DNA of 49,690 nt from Iningainema tapete BLCC-T55 (GTDB lineage: Bacteria > Cyanobacteriota > Cyanobacteriia > Cyanobacteriales > Nostocaceae), in assembly GCF_014698965.1 (NCBI RefSeq), contig NZ_JACXAE010000125.1, forward strand, positions 1 through 49,690, given 5' to 3'. This document shows, piece after piece, positions 17,758-26,483 of this stretch. Position 1 is the first letter of the stretch; each line of letters opens with the position of its first letter. The notes beneath the pieces are model-generated. The model did not search any database, was not told the DNA's origin, and was given only the letters and a program-made list of their open reading frames with translations. Both the position numbers and the translations under genes were made by a program.

Positions 17758-19173
17758 ATGGATAACTTGAATTCAATTTCAGAAGTAACCGAAGTAACTG
17801 CAATAGTACCAGTCGCATCTTTAAATCAGCCTATTACCACAGGTGTCCCCAACCGAGCGCTTCAGTATCGAATAAAAAAATTAAACACATATCGCTACCT
17901 AATGGCAGCAGGACTTGTTGCAGGACTCGCCTTACACGGACTAATCCGGTTTGGAGGTAGCTACAATATTGGGAGTGTTGACATCAGACACCTAGCGCAA
18001 GGAAGCATTGCCGCTCATGGCAGTATCCTCAGTTTTATATTTGGCGATCGCGCAGTTGCTGAAACAGCCAATCAGAAAAAACAACCCTTCGCTACCAAAT
18101 ACGTTAACGGCGGCACACCAACCCCTGATTGGACCAACATAACATTCAAAGACATGAAATTTGGGGAAGCTGGTAGCGTCGAATTCCCCAACATCAAAAA
18201 CCCAGGCATGAAGGAAACACGCAGTTGGGAAGCAGGACAAAGCTTGGCTGATGTTATGGAACTTGGTGATTTTGAAGCTACCGAATTCAAAATAGAGGAG
18301 CTATCTCTTAAAGACATTGCAAAAATTACTGGCATCGACCTTAAAGAGTTAAAATTAGATAGCCTGGAATTAACCAACTGGCAAACTATCGCCAACTTGA
18401 GTGATTCCATTCCAGACTTGGGCGATATGCTTGTCAGCGATTTCCCACCTATTAACGATGCCATCCAAGAAATAACAGGAAGCCCATATTCCGGCACAAT
18501 CAGCAGTGCAATTGAAACTTTTCCCGAACTGGAACAAGCAGAACTGGGCAAATACATCAAACTTTCCGATTACAATCTCACAGACATCCCCGGCATCGAG
18601 TCAGCCCCTCTCAAAAAATTTTACAACTGGCAGAATACAACAATTGGTCTAGTTCCGGGTTTAGCTGATGTGCCTTTTGATCAATTCCCCGGCATTCTCA
18701 TCCCCGACATGAGCTTTGTTGGCAAGGTTGACCTACCATTGCGGGAAGTAGAAGCCAACCGATGGAAGTCAATTTCGGGCAGCTACCAGGAAGGATTCAA
18801 TGTACCCTGTACCAAAAATTGCGCTCACATAGAAGTTGCAGGCAGTGATAACCTCACCGGGGCGCAGTGGATGTCCGGCAAGTTCCAAAAAGTTAAGGGG
18901 GGCTTCGGGATACTTGGCAACCTCAACGGCGGCAAAGAACCTACTGGTCGCCACCCCTTTGGCAAAGCTTTCAAGCAAGTAATCTGGGACATTAACGAAG
19001 CATCCGGTAGCATTACTACAGCTATGTTCTTCCGCATCTGCAAGCGCGGCGGCTTTATTGATTTGGGATGCTCGCCCTACTTCATTGGTCCTGTGCCATT
19101 TTTTACGTACAAAGAAATGGACCCCATCATCCTTGGTACACCTCTGAGTGTACCTAAAAAAGTAGCTCCTTAA
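17758..19173 (+). CDS. Unknown T4SS-operon protein, bitopic (471 aa)
   Basis: Not a family I recognise. Residues 1-45 are polar, one membrane helix follows (about 47-65, YLMAAGLVAGLALHGLI), and the rest is predicted extracytoplasmic. Its middle (about 160-300) has repeating Asp/Leu/Ile-rich units (FKIEELSLKDIAKITGIDL, LTDIPGIE) resembling solenoid or peptidoglycan-hydrolase linker regions. The C-terminal part has three cysteines or pairs (VPCTKNCAH about 349-357, RICKRGG, LGCSPY) that may form disulfides. It is 6 bp after the VirB9-like gene and before the coupling protein gene, so it is very probably part of the transfer apparatus. Confidence 0.6.
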   Translation: MDNLNSISEVTEVTAIVPVASLNQPITTGVPNRALQYRIKKLNTYRYLMAAGLVAGLALHGLIRFGGSYNIGSVDIRHLAQGSIAAHGSILSFIFGDRAVAETANQKKQPFATKYVNGGTPTPDWTNITFKDMKFGEAGSVEFPNIKNPGMKETRSWEAGQSLADVMELGDFEATEFKIEELSLKDIAKITGIDLKELKLDSLELTNWQTIANLSDSIPDLGDMLVSDFPPINDAIQEITGSPYSGTISSAIETFPELEQAELGKYIKLSDYNLTDIPGIESAPLKKFYNWQNTTIGLVPGLADVPFDQFPGILIPDMSFVGKVDLPLREVEANRWKSISGSYQEGFNVPCTKNCAHIEVAGSDNLTGAQWMSGKFQKVKGGFGILGNLNGGKEPTGRHPFGKAFKQVIWDINEASGSITTAMFFRICKRGGFIDLGCSPYFIGPVPFFTYKEMDPIILGTPLSVPKKVAP

Positions 19174-19210
19174 GCAATACCGTTCGGTTAAAACGTCTAT
19201 TCGTTGAGAC

Positions 19211-19300
19211 AGCAGAGGTGCTCTTGTGCAGGGGTGCTCTTGAGAAGGAAGAATCTGCTCTTGGGCTCCTCTGCACCTGAAGCCCCTCCGCTCCTCTGCT
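19211..19300. repeat. Dispersed purine/pyrimidine hairpin repeat
   Basis: Outer arms AGCAGAGG (19211-19218) and CCTCTGCT (19293-19300) enclose further imperfect complementarity made of GCTCTT, CTCCTCTGC and similar words. It has the look of the short repeats scattered in Nostoc-like genomes. It sits in the 193-bp gap between the 471-aa gene and the coupling protein gene and may separate the two in transcription. Confidence 0.6.
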
Positions 19301-19366
19301 TACCTTCACTCCTTCTACTTCTTATCTGAACCGTACTAGCAACACTCTTTCTTCTCACCAACTTTT

Positions 19367-21136
19367 ATGAATAATTTATACTTTGCTACAGCTAAAACCG
19401 TCCGAGTTAAACAAACCCAAGAAGCTCAACCCTCTACTTCAAGCTTAGATTTCAGCAAGTATACCAAGCAACTGATGTCCCCTCAAGGACTAGCACTCGC
19501 AGGAGGGATATTAGCACTATTTCTCCTGCAAATGTTATCTGGGGGGAAGAAGGGCAAACTTGCTACCAGCTATTGGGGCGGAGCAAAGGAAACTGCCCAA
19601 GCCAAGAAAAAAGCCTTGAAACAAATTACCTCTCCTAAGTGCGATAGCGCCAGCTTGTATATTGGAGTACACAGATACAAAGGTCAAAAATTACCCAAGG
19701 GAAGTGGGGGAGTCCCAGTTTACGTACCCGATGTTCAACGTGGAACTGCCGTAATTGGCGCACCAGGTAGCGGTAAATCATTCTCGGCTATCAACCCCAT
19801 GCTCTATTCGGCAATTGACCAGGGGTTTGGGATTTGCCTGTATGATTTTAAGTACCCGTCACAGGCTAAGATAGCCAGTTACGCAAAGTCTAAAGGTTAC
19901 GAAGTACACGTATTTGCACCGGGATTTCCTGAATCTGAGGTATGCAATCCAATCGATTTCTTGCGCGATAGTAGCGATGCTGAAACAGCGCGACAGTTGG
20001 CTACAGTCATTAACAAAAATTTCCGCTTGCTTGGAGGGGGTAGCGAAGATGCATTCTTTGGTCCTGCAGGCGACCAGTTAACTCAGGCAATCCTCATGCT
20101 CACCAAGGAATTCGGTGAACTAGCAGATATTATGACTGCTGCGGCAATTTTATCAAGTGAAAAGATGGTCGAACGCTTAATGGCTGCCAGTCTTAATCCG
20201 TGGATTAAAATTGCCTTTGGTCAGTTATTCAGCTCATCCGGCTCTGAAAAAACTGTAGCGGGTATCGCTGGGACCGCCTCGCTCATGTTTACCCGCTTCA
20301 TGGCGAAAAACACTCTAGGTTGCTTTGTCGGTAAGACTACCTTACCCCTAGAGGTAAACAAGAAACAAATGATTATCTTCGGACTCGATCGCGAACGCCG
20401 CGATGCAGTCGGTCCCTTGATGACCTCTATAATGCACATGACTGTCGCTAGAAGTATTGCTAAAAAGCGGTTTGAGACTGGTCCGCTGGTAGTTAGCGTT
20501 GACGAATTACCCTCAATCTTCCTACCTGACCTATTCAAATGGTTAAACGAATCCCGAAGTGAAGGATTCTGCGGTATCCTTGGATGGCAAAACATGGGAC
20601 AGTTGGAGAAAATTTACGGTAAAGAAATCTCCAAAGCAATTCTTGGTGCGTGCGGTACAAAGTTTGTATTTAATCCTGGTGAAGAAGAATCTGCACGATT
20701 ATTTTCTGCTTACCTCGGTGAAGAAGAAATTAAATATAAACAAAAATCTCGGTCAACGGGAGGGGGGAAAGCTAGTACAAGTATCTCTGAGCAAGAACGC
20801 ACTCGAAAATTATTCGAGCCTGCCCAATTCCTCAAATTACCACCAGGTAAATGTTTATTTATTAACCCTGCTTATAGCAATAAAAATGAGGGTTCAGTTC
20901 CCCTATTAAAGAATATTAAAGTTCCAAAATATCTCATCGGACTAGAGTCAGAAAATGGGAATAATTGGGATAAACTCATCAAGCAACTCGCTCGTAAAAG
21001 TACACAAAAAAGACCAACCCAAGAAGATTTAGATCTCAGGGTACAAGAAGTAGATAAGCGTTTCCCAATCCCGCAAGCACCCGTACAAGCAGGTAATGCA
21101 CCTTTACCCGTTGATTCGTACAAGGAATTCTTCTAA
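19367..21136 (+). CDS. VirD4/TraD-type coupling protein (589 aa)
   Basis: The T4SS coupling protein recruits relaxase-DNA to the channel. One hydrophobic segment (about residues 35-53) anchors it. Walker A is VIGAPGSGKSFSA (about 128-140) and Walker B is VVSVDELPS (about 374-382). A conserved TraD/TraG stretch follows (ILGWQNMGQLEKIYGKE, then ACGTKFVFNPGEEES). Only one membrane helix is evident, whereas many family members have two. Its stop overlaps the next gene by one base. A different, decayed coupling protein gene lies at 34.4-40.4 kb, so this is the only intact one. Confidence 0.88.
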   Translation: MNNLYFATAKTVRVKQTQEAQPSTSSLDFSKYTKQLMSPQGLALAGGILALFLLQMLSGGKKGKLATSYWGGAKETAQAKKKALKQITSPKCDSASLYIGVHRYKGQKLPKGSGGVPVYVPDVQRGTAVIGAPGSGKSFSAINPMLYSAIDQGFGICLYDFKYPSQAKIASYAKSKGYEVHVFAPGFPESEVCNPIDFLRDSSDAETARQLATVINKNFRLLGGGSEDAFFGPAGDQLTQAILMLTKEFGELADIMTAAAILSSEKMVERLMAASLNPWIKIAFGQLFSSSGSEKTVAGIAGTASLMFTRFMAKNTLGCFVGKTTLPLEVNKKQMIIFGLDRERRDAVGPLMTSIMHMTVARSIAKKRFETGPLVVSVDELPSIFLPDLFKWLNESRSEGFCGILGWQNMGQLEKIYGKEISKAILGACGTKFVFNPGEEESARLFSAYLGEEEIKYKQKSRSTGGGKASTSISEQERTRKLFEPAQFLKLPPGKCLFINPAYSNKNEGSVPLLKNIKVPKYLIGLESENGNNWDKLIKQLARKSTQKRPTQEDLDLRVQEVDKRFPIPQAPVQAGNAPLPVDSYKEFF

Positions 21137-21405
21137 TGATATCACCTCATCTTATAGCAGAAATCAATAAATACAAAACCTTCCCGCGTTGGAATCACCT
21201 GTTTCCTCCCTACGTTGAAAAACATTATTTCGATAACATTCTCGTCTACCATTACGAGCGCACAAATCCAGATAATATTTACTGCGATAAGTTTTATCCA
21301 GATGGTGCCTATCCCCAACTTATTATCATTCGATTTGATAATCAGCTAGTCTTTGTCAAATACCTACATAATGTACTACTTGATAGATTACCAACAGCAC
21401 TATGA
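21136..21405 (+). CDS. Hypothetical protein (89 aa) coupled to traD-like gene
   Basis: ATG shares one base with the coupling-protein stop (TAATGA), so translation is coupled. The protein is rich in Tyr, Phe and Asp (HYFDNILVYHYERTNPDN, YPQLIIIRFDNQ) and looks like a compact beta fold. No family recognised and no membrane segment. Its position suggests an accessory transfer protein. Confidence 0.5.
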   Translation: MISPHLIAEINKYKTFPRWNHLFPPYVEKHYFDNILVYHYERTNPDNIYCDKFYPDGAYPQLIIIRFDNQLVFVKYLHNVLLDRLPTAL

Positions 21406-21522
21406 TAATTAGGAATAAATCTCTAGTATCGGCGGATGAAATCACCACAGCAGCAAATGCTCATCGAGGGAGGTTGGTAAAATAGACGCATAGACCTACC
21501 TGTAAACCTGAGACTTTCAATT

Positions 21523-21762
21523 ATGAGCAATACTAACAGTAACAACAATATTTCCCAAAAAGATTATTTCGAGCTAACTCCCCAAGAACATGAAGCACTA
21601 GCCCAACAAGCAGTGAGAGATGCGATCGCACGAATGCACAAAGGAGGAATACCTACAGTCGAAGTTGATAATGATGGTCAACTACACCATCGTCACCCAG
21701 ACGGAACGCTAACACCAATTACAATCAACCAGGAAGATGAGACAACCGAACAATCAACCTAA
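21523..21762 (+). CDS. Candidate antitoxin partner of the zeta-like toxin (79 aa)
   Basis: A small acidic protein (DYFELTPQEHEALAQQAVRDA, then IARMHKGGIPTVEVDNDGQ) with a helix followed by a strand-rich tail. It overlaps the following zeta-toxin-like gene by 26 bp and precedes it, the arrangement expected of an antitoxin. It does not resemble the epsilon or PezA antitoxins closely enough for me to name it. A HIP1 octamer lies inside the gene, so it is at home in this genome. Confidence 0.5.
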   Translation: MSNTNSNNNISQKDYFELTPQEHEALAQQAVRDAIARMHKGGIPTVEVDNDGQLHHRHPDGTLTPITINQEDETTEQST

Positions 21763-22852
21763 ACTAGTCGTCTTTGCAGGTCCCAATGGCAGTGGAAAAT
21801 CTACCATTACGAACACCCTTCGAGAAACAGCAAGTTTCCCTGCCAATTACATTAACCCAGATGAAATCGCACTCACCCTAACCGAAAATAACCCCAATCG
21901 CAAAGCATACCAAGCCGCTATCATCGCGGAAGAGCAACGCCAAAGTTATATCGATCAAAGGGAATCGTTCGCCTTTGAGACAGTGATGTCTCACCCAAGC
22001 AAGTTAGAACTAATGAAACAAGCTCTCATATCTGGCTACCAGGTGGAATTAGTGTTTGTTGCTACAAAAGACCCAGAAATTAATATTAATAGGGTGAGAC
22101 AGCGCGTAGCAGAGGGTGGACACGATGTTCCTGCTGACAAAATTCGAGAAAGGTACAATCGTACTATTGAATTATTGCCCGCAGCAGTTGAAATAGCAGA
22201 CCGGGTTCGCATATATGACAACAGCACCATTCCCCAACAAGCTGTCATTATCGAAAATGGTCAAATTACCTACCAGTTAGAAGAAATACCTACCTGGGTA
22301 CAAACCACACTCACGAAACTAGAACAAAGAGCAAGCGATCGCTCTCAAATTGCAACCAATCCTACCACACCAGCCAATATTGACAGTGGGAAGTACGTGG
22401 GGACGGTTAGCCAAACCACCGACAACTATATTGTGCAGCAAACAGGGGATAGGCGAATACTTCACGACCGTAGTATCGTTAAGGGTGAGTTTGAATCGGG
22501 GGACAATATCAGGATTGCCTATCGGGATGGTAACGTGGTAGCTACGGTACAACCCACCCAGGAAAATCAACAATGGGCTGAAAGTATATTGCCGATCGCC
22601 AGTAATATCCTCCAAGTTGAACGACTTGAAAACCGAGTAGAAAACCCAAGTAGGGGAATCGAACTTGTACGAGAGAATAACTATCAGTTGCAGCTAAACC
22701 GCAACAACGAAACTCTTACCATTTCATCAGTTGGTGACAATCGGACAGTTGCATCTTATGACTTAGCAGAAAGTATCGTCATTGCCGCCAATCCTACCGC
22801 ACAAGATAAACAGTACTGGCTCTCAAGAAGCCAACAATCTCAAGTCGAATAA
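21737..22852 (+). CDS. Zeta-toxin-like kinase fused to a KfrB-like domain (371 aa)
   Basis: Residues 1-190 are a zeta/PezT-family P-loop kinase: Walker A FAGPNGSGKST (13-23), the acceptor region YINPDEIA, the family signature ESFAFETVMSH and a lid arginine cluster RVRQRVAEGGHDVP. Zeta toxins phosphorylate UDP-N-acetylglucosamine and block wall synthesis. Residues about 214-280 (GKYVGTVSQTTDNYIVQQ, then HDRSIV and GDNIRIAYRDGNVVATV) resemble the KfrB/YdaA-like domain of plasmid proteins. A further about 80 residues complete the protein. The fusion suggests a role tied to plasmid maintenance or conjugation, as addiction toxin or as a regulatory kinase. Confidence 0.7.
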   Translation: MRQPNNQPKLVVFAGPNGSGKSTITNTLRETASFPANYINPDEIALTLTENNPNRKAYQAAIIAEEQRQSYIDQRESFAFETVMSHPSKLELMKQALISGYQVELVFVATKDPEININRVRQRVAEGGHDVPADKIRERYNRTIELLPAAVEIADRVRIYDNSTIPQQAVIIENGQITYQLEEIPTWVQTTLTKLEQRASDRSQIATNPTTPANIDSGKYVGTVSQTTDNYIVQQTGDRRILHDRSIVKGEFESGDNIRIAYRDGNVVATVQPTQENQQWAESILPIASNILQVERLENRVENPSRGIELVRENNYQLQLNRNNETLTISSVGDNRTVASYDLAESIVIAANPTAQDKQYWLSRSQQSQVE

Positions 22853-22887
22853 CCTAACCGTAACGACATTGAACTGTAAGTCAATAT

Positions 22888-22915
22888 TATCCATCCTTAA
22901 AGTTGGATATTTTTC
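22888..22915 (+). terminator. Rho-independent terminator after the zeta-like gene
   Basis: TATCCA and TGGATA arms with a 10-nt loop are followed at once by a T-run (TTTTTC). It is 36 bp after the stop codon of the toxin gene. Confidence 0.65.
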
Positions 22916-22992
22916 TTTGTTGTCACCCAATGGTTTAGGAAAGTTAACTATAATTTAAAACTTAAAACTCCTTAATAAATATTAAATTTACT

Positions 22993-25455
22993 ATGTTTGA
23001 CCCTAGACAAACCCAAATTCAAGAATCGTATTTAGCGACACTTAGTAGTACAGAAAAAGCGCTCTTAAGTATAAGCAAAGCTTTCGTTTATGCTGTTACC
23101 GAAATAACAAAAGAAATTCTTGATAGACTCAAAGAAGCTCACTCAGCTAGTAAAATAGCTGTTGAAGTTGGTCAGGATACTTACAATCTCGTACCCGATG
23201 AATCTACACCAAGGGCGTATAAATGGGAGAAGGTAGATTTAACCAACCCCCTGGAACCAAAAGTAATTAATGATGGAGTTAGTGCCGAACTAACTGACTA
23301 TCAAGCTCAAACTATTGGTGCTAGGTTAGTGGAAGATGTACCAGATTTAGGGAATAATTACCAGCAGTCAGGTGAAAGCCCTCTCAGAATTACTGCTTAT
23401 ATAGAGTCAGAAGGTTCGGACAAGCAAATCGTCATCTACGAGCAAAATAGCGAAGGTAAGTGTACAACTAATCTTGTAACTGAAACGCTTACTCAAGATG
23501 AAATTATGAAGATAGCAAGCGAACCACTCGTAAAGCTACTACCTCCTTCTGCTGAAATAATTAAAAATTCTGAAGGGCGGCAAGAATTATTGAATAGTGA
23601 AAACCTGACTACTGAAACAGATAATACTATTGAAAATCAAACCAGACAGATAGAAGAAAATCTGTCAGCAGTTGCCGACAATATGTTGTCAGAACTGTTG
23701 AATGAAAATAACAATCAAGTTAAACCTGAAGTTGAACCCGAAGCAGTTAGTTATTACGAGTCAGATGAATATACTGTAGGGTTTTTAGATGATATAGATA
23801 TCAGTAACCCTCCTGATGTCGATTTGCCACCAGATAATTATGAAGAGTTTAATTACCGGGCTTATGCAGAACAAAATTCCTCATCAGCTGTATCTGTTAC
23901 GTCAGAAGAAGTTAATCAAGTTCAATCTGTAGAGTCAGCAGAAACAAACGAACTTGTCGAAACAGTCGATTTTGAAGCAGTATTCGTAAAAGCTGAAAAT
24001 CAAGCAACTGATAATTTAGAACAAGAAACTCCATCAGTAGAACAAACTCCCCGTACTCAAAAGGAAGTTGAAGTTGAAGAAGTTTCTAATAACAAGCTAT
24101 CTCAAAAAAAGGTTGAAGAAGTTGAAGAAAACTCTACTCGCAATCAATTCTTCACGCCAGAAGAAGAGTTAGAAACTACCTACGCACCTCAATATACCTA
24201 CCAAGAGGTAGCCAACTCCCAAGGGGTAGAGCCAGCAGCGCAGCAGTGGGCGCGTCAGGTAGAAGTACCCATCTACCAGATTAACAACAAACAAGCACGG
24301 GAGGAACGCTACAAGGGGGAAAATAAGAACATTGCTGAAACCGCGACGGCAATCTTAAAAAAATACGGCACCGTTGAGCAAGATGGATCGCGTATTTACC
24401 GTAGCGATGCGTTTGTAATTCGGCTTGAGGGAGATACCATCGGCATTCACCGCCGCAGTGATGAACTATCTGGATGGGAAAACTCCTTGATGGAGTTTAA
24501 ACTTAATAAAAAGGAAGAACCTAAAATAACGAAAAAGCCCACCCAGATGTTACCTGTAGAACGTCAGGAATTTCTCATGGTGGCAGAACATCTAAATGAT
24601 AATGGCAAACTCCCCGATCTTAGCAGTGCCGATATTCGCGATGTCGCAAATTCATTAGGGAGTTTAGCACCAGCAGGGACAATTAAAACCTTGGAAGTAT
24701 TTAAACAAAACGAGATATTGCTCACCCTTAACAACGTCCTCATCCAGGCAGATAAGGAAGAACTTACGGTTGGTGAATTTACCATCAAGCGATCGCGTGA
24801 CCCCGAAAACAATCGAGCAAGCCTGCAATTGTTTAAAACCACTGAAGAAAAGGGAACCCAAGAACTTGTCCGGTTTGATCTGACTAAAACCGAAGCTGGC
24901 ATCACTAAAGAAGTCAGTAAGATGAATATCTCTGACTACGATATCAACCAAGTCAAATTTATTGCCCAAAATGCCCAAAAACTCAACTTGGAGCAAATCT
25001 TCGGTAACGAACAACCTACAGCTTCCGCAGCACCTCCCAAGGAACAACCAATACAAACGGCAGGCGATATCCCCGTCAAAGTTCACCCTTATATTGCTGA
25101 GGAATGGGCAAACATGGTCAAGCATGGCGGTCCTGACTGGGGGGGAGCAATGAACCAAGGTAATGAAGAAATTCTCCTGCGGATAAAAGACAACTCCGGC
25201 AAGTTACCAATTGCCGACCAGCGGGAAATGTACTTCAAAGTTATGACTTACAAAGCTACCGTTGCCGAAAAGCAAGGGGAAAACACTATGGAGTTTGTAC
25301 CCCTCAAAGACATTATGCAAGACCTTCAACAGTGGAGAGGGGAAGAAATCTTGCAGCAGTATACCCCCACTGAAAATATACCCTTTCCCCAACGGCAAAC
25401 TGTCACCACCGCAGCAGCAGCACCTAAAGCCAAATCGGGAGGGGTTGAACTTTGA
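22993..25455 (+). CDS. Large unknown plasmid-type protein (820 aa)
   Basis: Not recognised. The N-terminal about 200 residues are mixed alpha/beta. A very acidic low-complexity middle rich in Glu, Ser, Thr and Asn (about 235-400) looks disordered. Then come a globular block starting YAPQYTYQEVANSQG (about 395-515), a block with repeated beta-strand patterns (about 520-670), and a C-terminal block with WANMVKHGGPDWGGAMNQG (about 702-720). There are no membrane helices, no P-loop and no HxH relaxase motif. It lies downstream of the toxin module behind its own terminator. A DNA-processing or transfer accessory role is possible from context only. Confidence 0.6.
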   Translation: MFDPRQTQIQESYLATLSSTEKALLSISKAFVYAVTEITKEILDRLKEAHSASKIAVEVGQDTYNLVPDESTPRAYKWEKVDLTNPLEPKVINDGVSAELTDYQAQTIGARLVEDVPDLGNNYQQSGESPLRITAYIESEGSDKQIVIYEQNSEGKCTTNLVTETLTQDEIMKIASEPLVKLLPPSAEIIKNSEGRQELLNSENLTTETDNTIENQTRQIEENLSAVADNMLSELLNENNNQVKPEVEPEAVSYYESDEYTVGFLDDIDISNPPDVDLPPDNYEEFNYRAYAEQNSSSAVSVTSEEVNQVQSVESAETNELVETVDFEAVFVKAENQATDNLEQETPSVEQTPRTQKEVEVEEVSNNKLSQKKVEEVEENSTRNQFFTPEEELETTYAPQYTYQEVANSQGVEPAAQQWARQVEVPIYQINNKQAREERYKGENKNIAETATAILKKYGTVEQDGSRIYRSDAFVIRLEGDTIGIHRRSDELSGWENSLMEFKLNKKEEPKITKKPTQMLPVERQEFLMVAEHLNDNGKLPDLSSADIRDVANSLGSLAPAGTIKTLEVFKQNEILLTLNNVLIQADKEELTVGEFTIKRSRDPENNRASLQLFKTTEEKGTQELVRFDLTKTEAGITKEVSKMNISDYDINQVKFIAQNAQKLNLEQIFGNEQPTASAAPPKEQPIQTAGDIPVKVHPYIAEEWANMVKHGGPDWGGAMNQGNEEILLRIKDNSGKLPIADQREMYFKVMTYKATVAEKQGENTMEFVPLKDIMQDLQQWRGEEILQQYTPTENIPFPQRQTVTTAAAAPKAKSGGVEL

Positions 25456-25572
25456 AGCTTTTACACCTTGATAACAGGAGGTGAAATTTAGTCACTAATA
25501 ACTAGATTTTGGACTAGTCGATATTTTGTACTTAACTTAAACATTCCAATCTAATCTACAAGGTTTAAAGAC

Positions 25573-26124
25573 ATGACAATTACAGCACAAAACAATCAAA
25601 TTCAAAAACAAAGTAATGTTGTCATTGGAAAAACTCTCTTAAATTTACTGAAAATTGTAGGACCAATAGCAGGATTTGTGGCAGCAATATCACCTCTAGT
25701 TTATATAGGCTTGTACCACCATCCTCAAAAACTACCAATTGGTGCCACGCTCAATGCTAACAATCAAACTGTTAAACTAGAGGTAGCACGCAAACCCCAT
25801 GAGATTGCAAAGGGTCTGAAGTTTCGCTCAGAATTAGTTGCGAATCAAGGAATGCTGTTTGTTATTCCAGGGAAGGCACAACCCATCCAGATATGGACGA
25901 AAGATGTACGCTTTCCGCTCGACATGGTGTTTGTACGCAACAACAACGTAGTCAAGATCATTGAAAATGTCCCGACTTGCAAGGACCAGTGTCCTTTTTA
26001 TAATTCCATCCAAGAAGTTGACAAATTGATAGAACTTCCCGCCCATACAGCAGTGGGCAAACTCAAGCTCAAGTCAGGCTCAATAATCAACATAAACTTT
26101 GCATCCGCACCATCCGCACAGTAG
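25573..26124 (+). CDS. DUF192 protein, second copy (183 aa)
   Basis: Paralogue of the protein at 7471, with the same layout: a hydrophobic anchor (about residues 30-52), then PQKLPIGA and a DUF192 domain with LEVAR, GLKFRSE, QGMLFVI, IWTKDVRFPLDMVF, CKDQC and ELPAHTA. It has a strong terminator 31 bp after its stop. The sequence AGGAGGTGA at 25476-25484 upstream is too far away to be its ribosome-binding site. Function unknown, as for the family. Confidence 0.82.
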   Translation: MTITAQNNQIQKQSNVVIGKTLLNLLKIVGPIAGFVAAISPLVYIGLYHHPQKLPIGATLNANNQTVKLEVARKPHEIAKGLKFRSELVANQGMLFVIPGKAQPIQIWTKDVRFPLDMVFVRNNNVVKIIENVPTCKDQCPFYNSIQEVDKLIELPAHTAVGKLKLKSGSIININFASAPSAQ

Positions 26125-26155
26125 ATAACTACCAAAAAGAAAATATGCAGTAATC

Positions 26156-26189
26156 GCTTGCACCAAGAAGTTAGTGCAAGCATTTTTTT
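26156..26189 (+). terminator. Rho-independent terminator
   Basis: GCTTGCAC and GTGCAAGC form a perfect 8-bp stem around a 10-nt loop, followed by ATTTTTTT. It closes the plus-strand gene block that began with the T4SS. Confidence 0.85.
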
Positions 26190-26219
26190 GATTTACATTA
26201 ATATTTTTAGTAAAGATAA

Positions 26220-26354
26220 AGTAATGACAAATTATTAGTAACTGCCAGAGAACTAACGGCAGAGGATGTTGCCCGATGGCAGCAAATTGAAGCCTCAAGA
26301 CAAATAAGCAACCAACAGCTAGATAACCAACAATCGGGAGATATTGAACGATGA
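26220..26354 (+). pseudogene. C-terminal relic of an unknown gene
   Basis: A 44-codon open frame without a start codon, protein-like and Gln-rich (LLVTARELTAEDVARW, QQIEASRQISNQQ). Its stop overlaps the ATG of the next relic by ATGA, as in an intact operon. The front of the gene is missing, replaced by the terminator region. I cannot name the family. Confidence 0.45.
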
Positions 26355-26479
26355 AAATATCAATCATTACCGCCACATACAATCGACCTTCCCAATTGAG
26401 TGCGATGACGCAAAGCGCCCACCGGAGGCGATCGCATCAGTTTTGCTGCTTCCTTTTCCCCACAAACCTGAAACGGTAA
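26351..26479 (+). pseudogene. N-terminal relic of a family-2 glycosyltransferase
   Basis: The first 16 codons read MKISIITATYNRPSQL, the standard opening strand and nucleotide-sugar motif of GT2 glycosyltransferases. After about 20 residues the sequence loses resemblance and stops at residue 42, so most of the enzyme is deleted. It is coupled by ATGA to the relic before it. Confidence 0.6.
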
Positions 26480-26483
26480 TCCC

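Noticed and set aside
22993-25455. 820-aa protein as a relaxase
   Set aside because: No HxH metal motif with an upstream catalytic Tyr pattern is visible; kept as unknown.
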